A stretch of DNA of 64,000 nt from Muraenolepis orangiensis (lineage: Eukaryota; Chordata; Actinopteri; Gadiformes; Muraenolepididae). The stretch's first letter is position 1; every line of letters starts with the position of its first letter. The notes under the pieces were generated by a model, which saw only the letters and a program-made list of their open reading frames with translations, ran no database searches and was not told the DNA's origin. The stretch spans positions 2,184,696-2,248,695 of the forward strand of contig CM051002.1 in NCBI GenBank assembly GCA_027704905.1, in the 5' to 3' direction. This document shows, in pieces, positions 34,996 through 49,205 of this stretch. Position numbers and translations under genes: made by a program.

Positions 34996-35536
34996 ATGAG
35001 TTAATACATGAGTTAATACATGAGTTAATACATGAGTTAATACATGAGTTAATACATGAGTTAATACATGAGTTAATACATGAGTTAATACATGAGTTAA
35101 TACAAGAGTTAATACATGAGTTAATACATGAGTTAATACATGAGTTAATACAAGAGTTAATACAAGAGTTAATACAAGAGTTAATACATGAGTTAATACA
35201 TGAGTTAATACATGAGTTAATACATGAGTTAATACATGAGTTAATACATGAGTTAATACATGAGTTAATACATGAGTTAATACATGAGTTAATACATGAG
35301 TTAATACATGAGTTAATACATGAGTTAATACATGAGTTAATACATGAGTTAATACATGAGTTAATACATGAGTTAATACATGAGTTAATACATGAGTTAA
35401 TACATGAGTTAATACATGAGTTAATACAAGAGTTAATACAAGAGTTAATACAAGAGTTAATACAGAGAGTTAATACAAGAGTTAATACAGGAGTTAATAC
35501 ATGAGTTAATACATGAGTTAATACATGAGTTAATAC
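34996..35536. repeat. 12-bp minisatellite, about 45 units
   Basis: The unit is ATGAGTTAATAC with a variant AAGAGTTAATAC in clusters (near 35,104, 35,150-35,185 and 35,425-35,480). The clustering of the variant shows local unit spread. Confidence 0.97.
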
Positions 35537-35592
35537 GAGATCTCAGGATAACATCAGAGCTAACAAACCAAGGGCATGTTGGTTCCTGAGGG

Positions 35593-36511
35593 GTAGTGCA
35601 GTGAGACGTAGTGCAGTGAGACGTACAGTAGTGCAGTGAGACGTAGTGCAGGGAGACGTAGTGCAGTGAGACGTAGTGCAGTGAGTGGTAGTTCAGTGAG
35701 ACGTACAGTAGTGCAGTGAGACGTACAGTAGTGCAGTGAGACGTACAGTAGTGCAGTGAGACGTACAGTAGTGCAGTGAGACGTACAGTAGTGCAGTGAG
35801 ACGTACAGTAGTGCAGTGAGACGTAGTGCAGTGAGTGGTAGTTCAGTGAGACGTACAGTAGTGCAGGGAGATGTAGTGCAGTGAGACGTAGTGCAGTGAG
35901 TGGTAGTTCAGTGAGACATACAGTAGTGCAGGGAGATGTAGTGCAGTGAGACGTAGTGCAGTGAGACGTACAGTAGTGCAGGGAGATGTAGTGCAGTGAG
36001 ACATAGTGCAGTGAGTGGTAGTTCAGTGAGACGTACAGTAGTGCAGGGAGATGTAGTGCAGTGAGACGTAGTGCAGCGAGTGGTAGTTCAGTGAGACGTA
36101 CAGTAGTGCAGGGAGATGTAGTGCAGTGAGACGTACAGTAGTGCAGGGAGATGTAGTGCAGTGAGACGTACAGTAGTGCAGGGAGATGTAGTGCAGTGAG
36201 ACGTAGTGCAGTGAGACGTACAGTAGTGCAGGGAGATGTAGTGCAGTGAGACGTAGTGCAGTGAGACGTACAGTAGTGCAGGGAGATGTAGTGCAGTGAG
36301 ACGTAGTGCAGTGAGACGTACAGTAGTGCAGGGAGATGTAGTGCAGTGAGACGTAGTGCAGTGAGACGTACAGTAGTGCAGTGAGACGTAGTGCAGTGAT
36401 ACATAGTGCAGTGATACGTAGTGCAGTGACATGTACAGTAGTGCAGTGATACGTAGTGCAGTGAGATGCAGTGCAGTGAGATGTAGTGCAGTAAGACATA
36501 GTGGCAGTGAG
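35593..36511. repeat. 15/20-bp composite minisatellite with 50-bp higher-order units
   Basis: Units are GTGCAGTGAGACGTA (15 bp) and the same plus CAGTA (20 bp). Further variants GTGCAGGGAGATGTA and GTGCAGTGAGTGGTA combine as 15+15+20 to give 50-bp higher-order repeats, clearest at 36,170-36,370 and 35,820-36,120. The first part (35,700-35,820) is a run of plain 20-bp units. All three minus-strand frames lack stops inside the repeat, which gives a 419-codon frame that is an artefact. Confidence 0.95.
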
Positions 36512-38258
<1,747 letters not shown>

Positions 38259-38626
38259 GGGTTTCCGTCACCATATTTCACCATATTTCACCATATTCGC
38301 ATTTTGAAGTATCGCATCAGAATATGTTGATGGAAACGGCCAAATTTAAATCAACCTCCTCTGATTCGCATGAATGTTGATACCCTCGCTTGAGGTGGAT
38401 TTTGACTGATTTGAATCACAAGTTCATTCGCAAAAGCGGAGATGAAAACAACTTTGCCGAATCAATTCTGACCTAGCGAACTTTGAACTGAAGTGACTTA
38501 CGCTTCTTCTCAAGAATTCCTCAAGCTGAAAAAACCGACTTACGTCATCGCTGACGTAGTTAGTTTGCTCCAACTCATTCGCATTTCCTTTTTGGGGGTT
38601 TTGTGTGAACTGTTAAATGGAAACCC
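38259..38626. mobile_element. Possible MITE with GGGTTTCC/GGAAACCC ends
   Basis: The left end GGGTTTCCGTCACC and right end GTTAAATGGAAACCC are imperfect inverted repeats. An internal GATGGAAACGG repeats the motif. No transposase. Fish MITEs with TTTCCAT-type ends are known, but this assignment is tentative. Confidence 0.4.
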
Positions 38627-38642
38627 AGCGATTGTGGACGCT

Positions 38643-38746
38643 GTGAACATGGGCGCCTCGTGGTCCTCAGGGTATAAAGTTAAGGCCTTGGCTGGTGAAC
38701 ATGGGCGCCTCGTGTTCCTCAGGGTATAAAGTTAAGGCCTTGGCTG
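38643..38746. repeat. 52-bp tandem duplication
   Basis: Two copies starting GTGAACATGGGCGCCTCGTG with one substitution, each containing GGTATAAAG. Confidence 0.93.
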
Positions 38747-40152
38747 GGGAAACCAAAAAAAACGACGACAGATGTTTTTATTTATTTTTCTAAACTGAAA
38801 TAATGATCATGATGGTTTCATGCTTCCCTGTGTTTGTTGCTGTGATGTTGTTCCTCTGGTGGATCGTCCTCTTGCGTCCGCCTCTCCTTCTCTTCACTGA
38901 AGTGTAAGTGAATGGAGCGAGGCCACGACGCTACGGCGTGGCTCCGGTCCAGACCGCGTCGGACACCTGTTGGGGGGGGGGGGGCGGCTCGTTAGCGGGA
39001 ACACCTGGGTGCTGCACAGGTGTTCAGGAGGATCCCTCGTGAGGCTCAGAGACCCCCTTTGGTTCTGAGCGGGGAAACGGAAATAGTTCCTGCGACGTGT
39101 TGGGGGGGAAAAAGGGGAAGCAAGCGGCATGTTGATGTCGCGAGTGTGTGCATGCGTTTGTGTATGTGTGTGTGTGTGTGTGTGCGTGCGTGTCTGCATG
39201 TGTGTGCGTGTGTGTGCGTGTGGTAGAGATAACATTAAACAAAACTCAAGATTACTTTTTTTTGTTTTGGGGGGGGGGGGGGATTGCAATATGTTATTCT
39301 TGTTATAAAACAAATACACTCACCCATCTCTGCTCTCTCCACGGAGGTGGGTGCCTCAACATCTGGCTCACCTCTCTTTCCCACACACACACACACACAA
39401 AATGGATTGAAACTTGGGTGGGTGTGAGCATCTGTTGAGGGTTTGAGCTTCGGAGGGGACGATGGGAACACTGGGAATGGTTGAACGCCAGGTACTCCCT
39501 CCTGTAAAGGTGTAGCGCAAATTATTTTCCGTTTTACTTATTTATCGTTTTATATACAATATTATTTGCACAGCGTTATATTCCACGACCGTCATCGCCT
39601 TCTAATGAGATTCTTTGGGAGTTTGCAGCTCATGTTTGAGAAACGATTAACATTCAACTGTGAAATGCAGGTGGAACCGTTCAACTTATCAGGATGTCCT
39701 TACCGATGTCATACGTTGTTAGGAAAGACATTAGTGTTAAGTGTTAACTGCCAAACAATGACAATTTGTTTTATCACAATGACATATTTTTTGCAGTTTG
39801 CATGGACTAAAGCCTTATATTGATGAGGACCAGTAGTAATTATGTTGTTATGTCAGACAAATGGCAGCTGAGAAAATTGGTTAATTTTTCAGCCCTGTAT
39901 ATGTACATATCCAACATCAATATCTAATATCTTTCGGAAGTCCAAGTGGTTTATTGGCTTCACAGCCATCAAGTAATATGAAGCATTGGCCATAGGAGAA
40001 ATAACAATGATGGCTTCTGTATGAATTTACTTTCTATTCAAATTAGACACAGCAAGCTTTGTAATGAACACAGTAATTCTTATATTTTACTTATATTAGA
40101 ATTGATTGTAATTATTTGGCCTTTTTGTGTTGTGAAACCTATTACAAGGAAG
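38747..40152. other. Unique sequence with GT/CA and poly(G) tracts
   Basis: Poly(G) at about 38,971 and 39,270. A broken GT/GC run lies at 39,140-39,220. No exon recognised. Confidence 0.45.
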
Positions 40153-40204
40153 GGGGAAGTCACCCTGGAAGTCACCCTGGAAGTCACCCTGGAAGTCACC
40201 CTGC
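40153..40204. repeat. 12-bp tandem repeat, 4 units
   Basis: GGAAGTCACCCT is repeated about four times. Confidence 0.9.
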
Positions 40205-40391
40205 TTTATTGTCAATACCAAGGGAGGGGGAGGGGCGAGGGGGGGGGGTGGTTTTTGCTTGGAAACTTTATTAACATTCTGTGTTTACTTGGGGCTGCGA
40301 GGCAGCTTGACAGAAAGGCTACATTTTTGGCGATACAATTATAGTACACACCTTCACCCTGCCCTCCCTTCCCCACCATGACACCTCCCCA

Positions 40392-40393
<2 letters not shown>

Positions 40394-40440
<47 letters not shown>

Positions 40441-40591
40441 GAAAGACACACACGGACTGAAAGACACACACATGGACTGAAAGACACACACACACACACA
40501 CACACACACCGACTGAAAGACACACACACATGCACGCACGCGCGGACGGACGGACTGAAAGACACACATGCACACGCGCGCGGATGGAAAG

Positions 40592-40644
<53 letters not shown>

Positions 40645-40658
40645 CAGACTGAAAGACA

Positions 40659-40688
<30 letters not shown>
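40394..40688. repeat. Compound CA tract with spaced GGACTGAAAGA motifs
   Basis: CA runs alternate with CGGACTGAAAGACACACA-like segments (about 40,440-40,665). It is a CA microsatellite with duplicated short inserts. Confidence 0.9.
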
Positions 40689-40689
<1 letters not shown>

Positions 40690-41085
40690 TTAGTTGGAAA
40701 GGGGCTTTCCGTGTGACAGCTTTATCAATATTCCCCCTCATCAGAGCGCTGTGCCAGCTGACATCACCCAAAGGCCATCGTCGCGCCACTAAGCGGCTCA
40801 TTAAAAAGTTTGGAGGGGCCGTGGAGGGCCACAGGGAGGAGGCAGCAGGGCTGAGGGTGACAGAGCCAGGAGTCCCCCAGGCGTAGCACCCCGGGGACCG
40901 CTTAGAGATCAACCCCACATCGGATAGCCTGACCTGTGGAAGACGACCCTGTCTCTTTACACCCCGGTCAGACAGGCGAGAGAGAGGAGCACCGTAGCGT
41001 CTCGGTCCGCTCTCTCTCTGTCTCTGTCTCGCTCTCTCTCTCTTCCCTGCAGTCTCTATCCCACTCTGTTTCTTCCCCCCCCCCC
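40690..41085. other. Unique sequence, conserved-non-coding-like
   Basis: Balanced-composition unique sequence without repeat character or coding signal. It looks like the kind of sequence seen in conserved non-coding blocks, but only alignment could show that. Confidence 0.25.
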
Positions 41086-41123
41086 CGTCAACCATCCCTC
41101 TGATGTCTATTCTTTGGGTTGCT

Positions 41124-41130
<7 letters not shown>

Positions 41131-41209
<79 letters not shown>
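41131..41209. repeat. (TC)n microsatellite
   Basis: A 79-bp perfect TC array. A second, shorter one lies at 41,686-41,720. Confidence 0.97.
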
Positions 41210-41211
<2 letters not shown>

Positions 41212-41499
41212 ATGGTGACACAGACCTGGAAGGCTGTCAGACGGCCAAACGTGGTACAGAACGCAAGGACTAAAGATAGAGGGCCGCTCCGGGTTTACAT
41301 GGCATAGGAAGACGAGGTGTACAGTCACACATGTGACCTTGAGCCTCCCCCCCCCCTCCCTCATCTTGTTTGGTGTGGACAAGGGCTGTCATAGAAGCTA
41401 TAGTTTTCTGGATGATTAGAACATATAGATTCATGCAATCAGTGTAACCCCCCCATAGGGAGACGGGGAGGTGAGGGAGAGGGGGGGGGCGGAAAGAGT

Positions 41500-41675
41500 G
41501 GCAAAGAAAAATGTGGAGCATAATGCAAATTCAATAATGCGAGGCCCGTCCACGATAAAGAAAATTGAATTCCATAACGGCCATTTGTGGAGGACGGGCG
41601 ATAGAGCTTTGAATTGTATACCTCGGGGCCATACAATAGGAATACTGTGAGCACAGCAATAACCAAGACATAATC
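41500..41675. promoter_or_regulatory. Candidate regulatory element with octamer site
   Basis: A unique, repeat-free block between microsatellites. It contains an exact POU octamer ATGCAAAT (41,523-41,530), an ACAATAG SOX-like core near 41,632 and CCATTTGTGG. Co-occurrence of POU and SOX sites is typical of neural or pluripotency enhancers. Inference only. Confidence 0.25.
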
Positions 41676-41680
41676 ATATT

Positions 41681-41722
<42 letters not shown>

Positions 41723-42300
41723 GTTATTCCTGTCTGCGTGGTGTTGGGGGGGCCGGTATGGGCGAGGAGAGGTGAGCTGGGGAGTGTGGGTGCCTATGTA
41801 GGTGGAGGGGGTGTCAAACAGTCTGTGTTCCCTGCCGTTCCCCCAGAAGGAAGCCGTTTTAAAAGCAGAACAATGAGAGGGGGAGTGTGATGAGGATACT
41901 GTTCCGTACGAGGGAAGTGCACACTACTAACCGAAAGGGAAAGGGAGAGATCTCGCCGTGGATAAAACGCCATCATCAATAATAAGTACGGTGAAAAAGA
42001 AAGTGAATGTTTACTCAACTTATGTATAAAAGTCGAAGCGGAGAAGGACCCTCAGCCCTCGTCGGAGGACAGCTTGGTCTCCTTCCCCTGTTGGCTGAGT
42101 GTTCAACAGATGGAGAATGACAGCGCCGGCTTAATGAGGTTTCAGGCACGCTAGTGCGCTAACCTGCGCTGCCAGGAACAGAAACACATGGCTAACTATT
42201 CCTCAATGCTAACACACCACCCCCCACCTCCCACTGAGGTACGCACATTTGTCAATTAGCATGCACATGGCACCGCCACTCTCCCATGAGGCGCTCCCAC

Positions 42301-42342
42301 CCCCCCCCTCCCCCCACCCCCCAACCCCCCCCCCCCCTCCAA
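42301..42342. repeat. Poly(C)-rich tract
   Basis: Several C runs separated by single T or A bases, about 40 bp. Confidence 0.9.
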
Positions 42343-42641
42343 CCCCAATAGAAAACAAGCCGCCGTGTGTTTGGCAGAAGCAGATAGGGAAAAGTAACCT
42401 TTGCGTGGTGTTTGGCTGGCCCCTGCGTCTTCAAACTGCACTTATTAAAGTTTGGTACTGTATCATCTGTTACTTCGAGCTATAGCGTCTGCCACTTCAT
42501 TCTGATATGTGTTTTTTGATATCACTACCGCTCTAGTAGGGCTTCTTCTAGTGGACAGGGTTATTTTGATTTTATTGATTCCCAACAAAGTTGTCCAGAC
42601 GAGGCAAGCAGATGACAGAAGGCTTTAGTGGATCTGCGGAG

Positions 42642-43000
<359 letters not shown>

Positions 43001-43615
43001 GTGTTTGAGTGAGAAGCAGCATTAGCAGGGAACGGTCATCTGTGAAGGCCAACGCACCCCCAGATGCAGTTTCACTATCAGTACACCATGCCATTAACTC
43101 AATATGCATACCTTGAAAACTCCCAGGTGTTTCATTAAAAAGCACATAATGTGAAACTTCACCTGGGAGTTCACTAGTCACTGTAATGGCGGGCATTAAG
43201 CAAATGTGGACCAGCAGGTGTATACATTACTCCTGAAGGCCACACACTTCCTGCTATCTACTGCAATATAATTCAATATACTGATACCACATACGATTAT
43301 TATGCATCATTATTACACGTATAACCACCTGTTCCAGGAGGCATGTTGAACACACAACTGAATAACGGACTAGAGCCAAGATCATGTTCACAGAAAATGG
43401 TCAAATTTATACAATCAAGACATTCTGAATACCACTACCACCAAAAGTATTTCATAGGGAGGGATGGGGAGGGATGCTGCAGATCTATTGAAGCTAGGCA
43501 GTCCGCTCCACCATCAAGGTACCGCGCATGAAAAGTGAATTTGTGGACCGCAAAGAGCATGTAGGTGATGGGTGAGATGCAGTGTGTTTGGGTGCAGATG
43601 GGGTGCATACCCTGA
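43001..43615. other. Unique sequence, no gene seen
   Basis: No exon or repeat recognised. Confidence 0.4.
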
Positions 43616-43860
43616 AAGCACTGGTTGAACAGCAGGTCCCCTGTCTGTAAAGCACTGGTTGAACAGCAGGTCCCCTGTCTGTAAAGCACTGGTTGAACAG
43701 CAAGCCCATGTATATAAAGCACTGGTTGAATACCAGGTACCCTGTCTATAAAGCACTGGTTAAACACCAGGTCTCCTGTCTGTAAAGCACTGGTTGAACA
43801 CCAGGTCTCCTGTCTGTAAAGCACTGGTTGAACAGCAGGTACCCTGTCTGTAAAGCACTG
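43616..43860. repeat. 34-bp minisatellite, about 7 units
   Basis: Units contain AAAGCACTGGTTGAACA and CAGGTCCCCTGTCTGT with substitutions; one unit reads AGCCCATGTATAT instead. Confidence 0.95.
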
Positions 43861-44420
43861 CAGTAGTCCAGTGCAGTAGTCCAGACAGCCTGGACCAAGT
43901 GCTGATCTTCAAATTCAGGGGACCAGTTTTACAGTGCGTACAAATCGTATAGGAAAGGCAGACTGGGTTGTAGTGGTCCATCTGTGATACGTTATGAGAT
44001 GGGTTTTCTATAGCAGTGGGGTCGACCCTGCTCAGAGAGAACTGCAAAGGATTTGCTTAATGAAAAGCTAAAAACATGGCAGATGACAAGTTACCCTGAT
44101 TAATGCTAATGGTGTGTAGGGGGAAGTGAGTTTAAAAAGTGTGTAGTGCTACGCCTTAGTTTTGAGAATGTGACTAATCTAACTAATGGTGTTTTTTTTC
44201 ACAATTGTCTCCTTTTTTTGTCATTTCATGTCTTCTGAGAAATGTTTGCGAAGTCTCTCTGGGACTGTAGAGCGGTGCCACGGGGTATTTAGCATTATGC
44301 TGCTGTGCCTCTGAATGGCACACATTAAGGTTACACATGGAAACACATCCTATTCTCATCCACTATCATATTAAGGAGTGCCGTCTGGAATATGAGTCTT
44401 CCCCTCAGGTGAAATGTGCC
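43861..44420. other. Unique sequence, no gene seen
   Basis: Begins with a 14-bp direct repeat (GCAGTAGTCCAGTG-like). Otherwise featureless. Confidence 0.4.
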
Positions 44421-44842
44421 CTGGTGGATAGATTACACTGGTGGATAGATTACACTGGTGGATAGATTACACTGGTGGTTAGATTACACTGGTGGATAGA
44501 TTACACTGGTGGTTAGATTACACTGGTGGATAGATTACACTGGTGGTTAGATTACACTGGTGGATAGATTACACTGGTGGTTAGATTACACTGGTGGATA
44601 GATTACACTGGTGGATAGATTACACTGGTGGTTAGATTACACTGGTGGATAGATTACACTGGTGGATAGATTATACTGGTGGATAGATTACACTGGTGGA
44701 TAGATTACACTGGTGGTTAGATTACACTGGTGGATAGATTATACTGGTGGATAGATTACACTGGTGGTTAGATTACACTGGTGGATAGATTACACTGGTG
44801 GATAGATTACACTGGTGGATAGATTATACATGTGGATAGATA
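44421..44842. repeat. 17-bp minisatellite, about 24 units
   Basis: The unit is GTGGATAGATTACACTG with a second type GTGGTTAGATTACACTG. The two types alternate in part (A-T-A-T order at about 44,470-44,600), suggesting spread of a 34-bp dimer. Confidence 0.96.
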
Positions 44843-45944
44843 GACATAATGGCGGATTGTGAGAGTTATTTGATTATCTTCCTAAAATGTGAAGAAGCTG
44901 TTTATTTCATGGATAATCTAAGCACAAGCATGCATACCTGTTCTGAGGTGATGCTTTGAAGGCATAAGCAGCCGAGAGGTGAAAACACTTCCAGGTGAGG
45001 GTCCATTATGATCCATATGGTCACGTTTGGCTCATTTGTAAATGTCCAGAATAAAATGTAATAATTTATTATATTTGTATCAGTGTTATAGCCTACATCT
45101 ACAGTATACACACCTATTCACACAATTTCCCCCATATTCCAAAACCTTATTCTTCATAACATCAGTTCCTATCTCTTCGCTAACCAATTGTCAACCAGTA
45201 GTCAATGTTTGTTTCATCCGCTGATGAAGCTAAAATAAAAATAAATGTTCAAAAACTCTGCAGCCTCGTGAGCACGACTACAAGCTGCCAACACCCACTA
45301 CCTTCTCCCCAGCTGCACTTTAGTGCCCACTTTTTCATACGCTATTCAGCAGAAGCTCTGGTGACTGAGGGTTAACGTGTGTATTATACAATGGCATAAC
45401 TCTGATATAATGGTTGCTGATGATCCTGCTCCGTTTGCCTGGGGGGGATTTATTTGCTGCCCACCCACTGCTGTTCAGAGGTGGAGATGCTTGGGTGAGC
45501 AACAGAAGCATAGCACCCTATACAAGTGTGTTGCTGTTTGTAATAAATGCTTTGATGGAAATGCTCCTGATTCCAAATGGAAATACATGTTTGTATGTTT
45601 TAAGGCATATAGAAACGCACTAGGTTAAGGCCTTTCGACGACTTTACAATGATGATAGTCCACATAGCATCTTTGCTGTGGTTGATCCATGTTGTCTCAG
45701 TGAATTGTGTCATTAAGCATAATAAGCCCTTCGATTTCCTCAGTTCTCTCCTGAACGACCTCGCGATGCAACAGGATTATTGAATAAAGCGTTGGCATGT
45801 AATCCCGTCCACATCCGGAGGAACATACTAAACCTCATTATCCTCCTCCTCATTCATATACACGTATCCACATACATTCCCCTGACCTAGGGTATAAGTC
45901 GGGGGAGATATATACAGAAACATGGAGATACTAAGCAAGATTTT
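44843..45944. other. Unique sequence, no gene seen
   Basis: No exon or repeat recognised. Confidence 0.4.
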
Positions 45945-46240
45945 AGATTCAAGATTACAATAGTACAATACAATGCTTACTCCCCATTGCCTCCTGCAGT
46001 ATGGATGTTCTAAAACACAATATTATAAAAAAACACTATGCACAATAAATATGAACATAAAAGTGACTGAAGGATGCTATGTTCATGTGTTGAATTGTGC
46101 AAAAAGCATTTAAAAGCATTTTAAAGTGCCAGTAGTGCAGCAGCATCATGAGTACAGTGCAGTGCAGTACAGTGCAGTACAGTGCAGTCACTGTAATGAG
46201 TCCAGAAAGTCCAGCAAGGTATGATAATGTAATGAAACAC
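45945..46240 (-). mobile_element. LINE 3' UTR fragment (copy C)
   Basis: It matches the 3' UTR of copies at 783-1,485 and 12,515-14,130: AATGCTTACTCCCCATTGCC (reverse complement of the GGGGAGTAAGCATT block), AAAGTGCCAGTAGTGCAGCA and CAGAAAGTCCAGCA. The coding part is missing. The tail ATTCAAGAT matches the tail flanking the hAT in copy D. Confidence 0.8.
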
Positions 46241-46383
46241 ATGCTCGAGTTCTTGGCAACAAACACATGGTCTCCATGGCACCCGTCACGCAGGAGGAGA
46301 GTGGCTTGCCGTTCAGGAGCTCGACACGCCACACTGCCAACGGCCTGTTTTGCTGTCTGTGCAGCTTACTGGCTGACAGTGTA

Positions 46384-46492
46384 ATGGTGTCCCTGTGTGC
46401 TGTATGGTGTCCCTGTGTGCTGTATGGTGTCCCTGTGTGCTGTATGGTGTCCCTGTGTGCTGTATGGTGTCCCTGTGTGCTGTATGGTGTCT
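46384..46492. repeat. 20-bp minisatellite, 5.5 units
   Basis: ATGGTGTCCCTGTGTGCTGT is repeated five times, then a partial copy. Confidence 0.95.
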
Positions 46493-46706
46493 CGTACGGC
46501 GACAGACATAATTACCCGGCGTGTGGCTGCAATGCGGAGTCACCTGTGGGGTTAAGCAGAGTTCAGCACTGAAGGCAAAGTAACGGGGTCATCCAGAAAG
46601 GTCTTACCCCCCCCGCCCCCGTTCTCCTGTGACTTCCCAAAGCCTAATCATGTACATCTCATCACTCTTGGCACCGGGTACCATCGGATGAAGCCCTTTA
46701 AATATA

Positions 46707-46707
46707 A

Positions 46708-46738
<31 letters not shown>

Positions 46739-46754
46739 TCAAGAGCTGTGGTGG

Positions 46755-46806
<52 letters not shown>
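46707..46806. repeat. (TA)n and (AC)n microsatellites
   Basis: A short TA array near 46,707-46,735 and (AC)25 at 46,757-46,806. Confidence 0.93.
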
Positions 46807-46808
<2 letters not shown>

Positions 46809-48114
46809 AATTTGACCGTAAATTAGGATTCATTATACATAACTTACCTATACCATTAGCTAGCCTCCCGTCTCTGGGGAACTGAGGGGGAGGTGTTAAT
46901 CTTAGTGCCTCATTAAGGCTTAAATTAAAATGATAAGTAGGCCAGACCGTGAGGCATGTAGGTGACGCATTAAACTTATCCAAAGCTTAAATCGTGCAAT
47001 TCAGCCCCTTCTTTGATCAGTAACTGCTGGCAACTCTCCCACAATTAATTGATTACTCTTGGGGAAAGAGGAGATATGAAAAAAAGGATCTGTTTTGTTC
47101 TTAGTATCTCCTAAATAATAGTGGATGTGAGACTTGCAACTTTTATGAAGTCAGGTTGCCTCTGGATACGGGGAAGCAAAAGCAGAGTGTTACAATCCCA
47201 TGGGGGCCTTTCACAATCTGTTGGAATCCTATTTTCCCCCCTTTGGACCCCTAAGGCCCTTGTTAAAGTTGGTCCACTGGGAGCCATCATCTACTTGGCA
47301 GGTGGAAGAAAAAAGAAAGCAAACGATATAACTAGAGACTTGGAACTTGTCATGTTGTTAAAGCCCGTCAGTTTTCTACCACCAGATGCTGTGGAAGCTT
47401 TTTCCCAAATTCTGCTTTTAGTTGTATTGGTCATGATGAATCACATGATGTGCTCAATCCCTGATTCTGTTCAGTCAAAGTGATCCACAGGGAACCTGTC
47501 AGACACTTCCACATTGGATCTTGCGTTGAGATCCGATTGGCCAGGTCACATTCTGGGGTGGTCTGTTCTCATAGTTGTGTGGACACAATCTAAGCACAAT
47601 GTGGGCGGACAGCATCTAATTAGAACCACACCCCATACCTTAAGGCACACTACTCCCCACAAGCATAGTGATACCACCAAAAATGATTAAGCTAAATGGC
47701 GAGAAATGGGAGTACTTATTTTCACCTCGAAGGTGGGAGCACAGAAGACAGTAGTGCCAAAGACTACTTTTAATCAATTATAATAATCACTGTCTAGTTT
47801 CACTTGTTTTCCAAGTGAAACTAGTGAGCAAATTTGAGCAGAACGGTTGATCTGTAACTTCTTTAAAGCTGCATGATACTGTTGACATACAGTGACTCTT
47901 TCATAGTCCAATATTTGCTTTTTTCCTCCAAGTTTATGAATTGACCTTAGCAAGACCCAAAAAATACTTTTTCATGACATGAGACCACATGGGACCCTGA
48001 ACATGTATTATTCAAATATGTCAGTGTACTGGCTAGGAGAGTGACTTTACTGAACCTTGTCGTCGCAAGGGAAGTGGCACGTTTTACTTATCATAATATC
48101 AATAACAACTACAG
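46807..48114. other. Unique sequence, one small hairpin
   Basis: No exon recognised. CTAGTTTCACTTG at 47,794-47,806 pairs perfectly with 47,812-47,824 around a 5-nt loop. Confidence 0.45.
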
Positions 48115-48721
48115 TTCTGAAGAAGGCACACCACCGGCTTAGGCAAACGGTGGACGGTGAAATTGTACCGTGGCACCGGCGAGTGGCGTCACCGTGTGGT
48201 ACGGCAACACCACTGCACAGGACAAGAAAGCCATCCAGAGGGTCGTGAGGACGGCGGAAAAGATCATCGGGCATTTCCATGCATTGAGGAGATCTTTAGG
48301 ACCAGATGTCGGAATCAGGCTATCTCCATCACAAAGGACTGCAACCACCCTGGGCATCATCTTTTCTCCCCCCTGCGGTCCAGTCGACGGTTCTACAGCA
48401 TCCGTACAAGGACTACCAGGTTCAATGACTGTTTTTATCCACAGGCAGTGTGCCAATAAATTGTCACCCATATTACATTACACCATCATACTTTTGCTGG
48501 ACTTTCTGGACTCATTACAGTGACTGCACTTTGCTGCACTATATTTATGATGCTGCTGCGCTACTGGCACTTTTTGCTCAATTCACCCTCATTTATACTA
48601 TATAGTGTTGTTTATAGTATATAGTATAGCATATCATAGGTAGTATATAGTGTTGTTTATAGTATAGTTATATATTGTATAGTTTAGTATTGTTGTAGGA
48701 GGGAATGGGGAGTAAGCATTC
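48115..48721 (+). mobile_element. CR1/L2-like LINE 3' fragment (copy D), left part
   Basis: It starts in the C-terminal RT region (CTGAAGAAGGCACACCA) and has an internal deletion near 48,150. It carries the TGGTACGGCAACACCACTGC block and the FIHRQCA end, then the 3' UTR to GGGGAGTAAGCATT. It is interrupted at 48,722 by the hAT insertion. Its tail (AACATCTTGAATATTGAATA) resumes after the hAT at about 50,452-50,500. Confidence 0.85.
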
Positions 48722-48729
48722 CATTATAC
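48722..48729. repeat. hAT target duplication CATTATAC, left
   Basis: Identical to 50,444-50,451. Confidence 0.95.
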
Positions 48730-49205
48730 CAGTGGTGAAGCGTCAGGGCCTTCAAGGTATTCAGAGAAGACCCTGGAACTCTCAGATGAAACCAAAACAA
48801 TCTAATTGTATTAATAAAGTAATACAATTTAATAAAATGTAATACAATTTAATAAAATGACTAAATGAGAATGGTATCTGTGTTATCTGTCTTTCTCAGT
48901 CCATGCACTACGCATTTGAGTGGTTTTGTGTTGAAAAACAATTCAACCAATCAGATATTTTTCTGGGTTGCTGGGAAGAATATCCTTCAACCAAAGTATT
49001 CCCGATGACTTTGGCCCTCAGACAGAATGAGAGCGTACGTTTGGATTGACAATTTGATCAACCAATCATATCGTGATTTGTAGCCAATGGGCGTATTCTT
49101 TCAGATTTCCCCACAGCTCAATAGGGAGCTAGAAGGTATACTGGCTGGAGCGAGAGTGGATCTAGCGTAGTGCTACATTGTTTCTACGTAGGATTTTACA
49201 TCAAA

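Noticed and set aside
34996..36511. CRISPR-like regular repeats
   Set aside because: Units are directly adjacent with no unique spacers, and the DNA is a fish genome. These are minisatellites.
42249..42441. Proline- or glycine-rich short frames
   Set aside because: Generated by the poly(C)-rich tract.
43435..43824. 129-codon minus frame with repeated TGDLVFNQC-like units
   Set aside because: Translation of the 34-bp minisatellite; overlapping frames exist in other phases.
49170..49205. Upstream ATG for the hAT fragment, extending the frame by 12 residues
   Set aside because: The internal ATG at 49,206 is the one conserved in the related copy at 5,364; the upstream extension is not.
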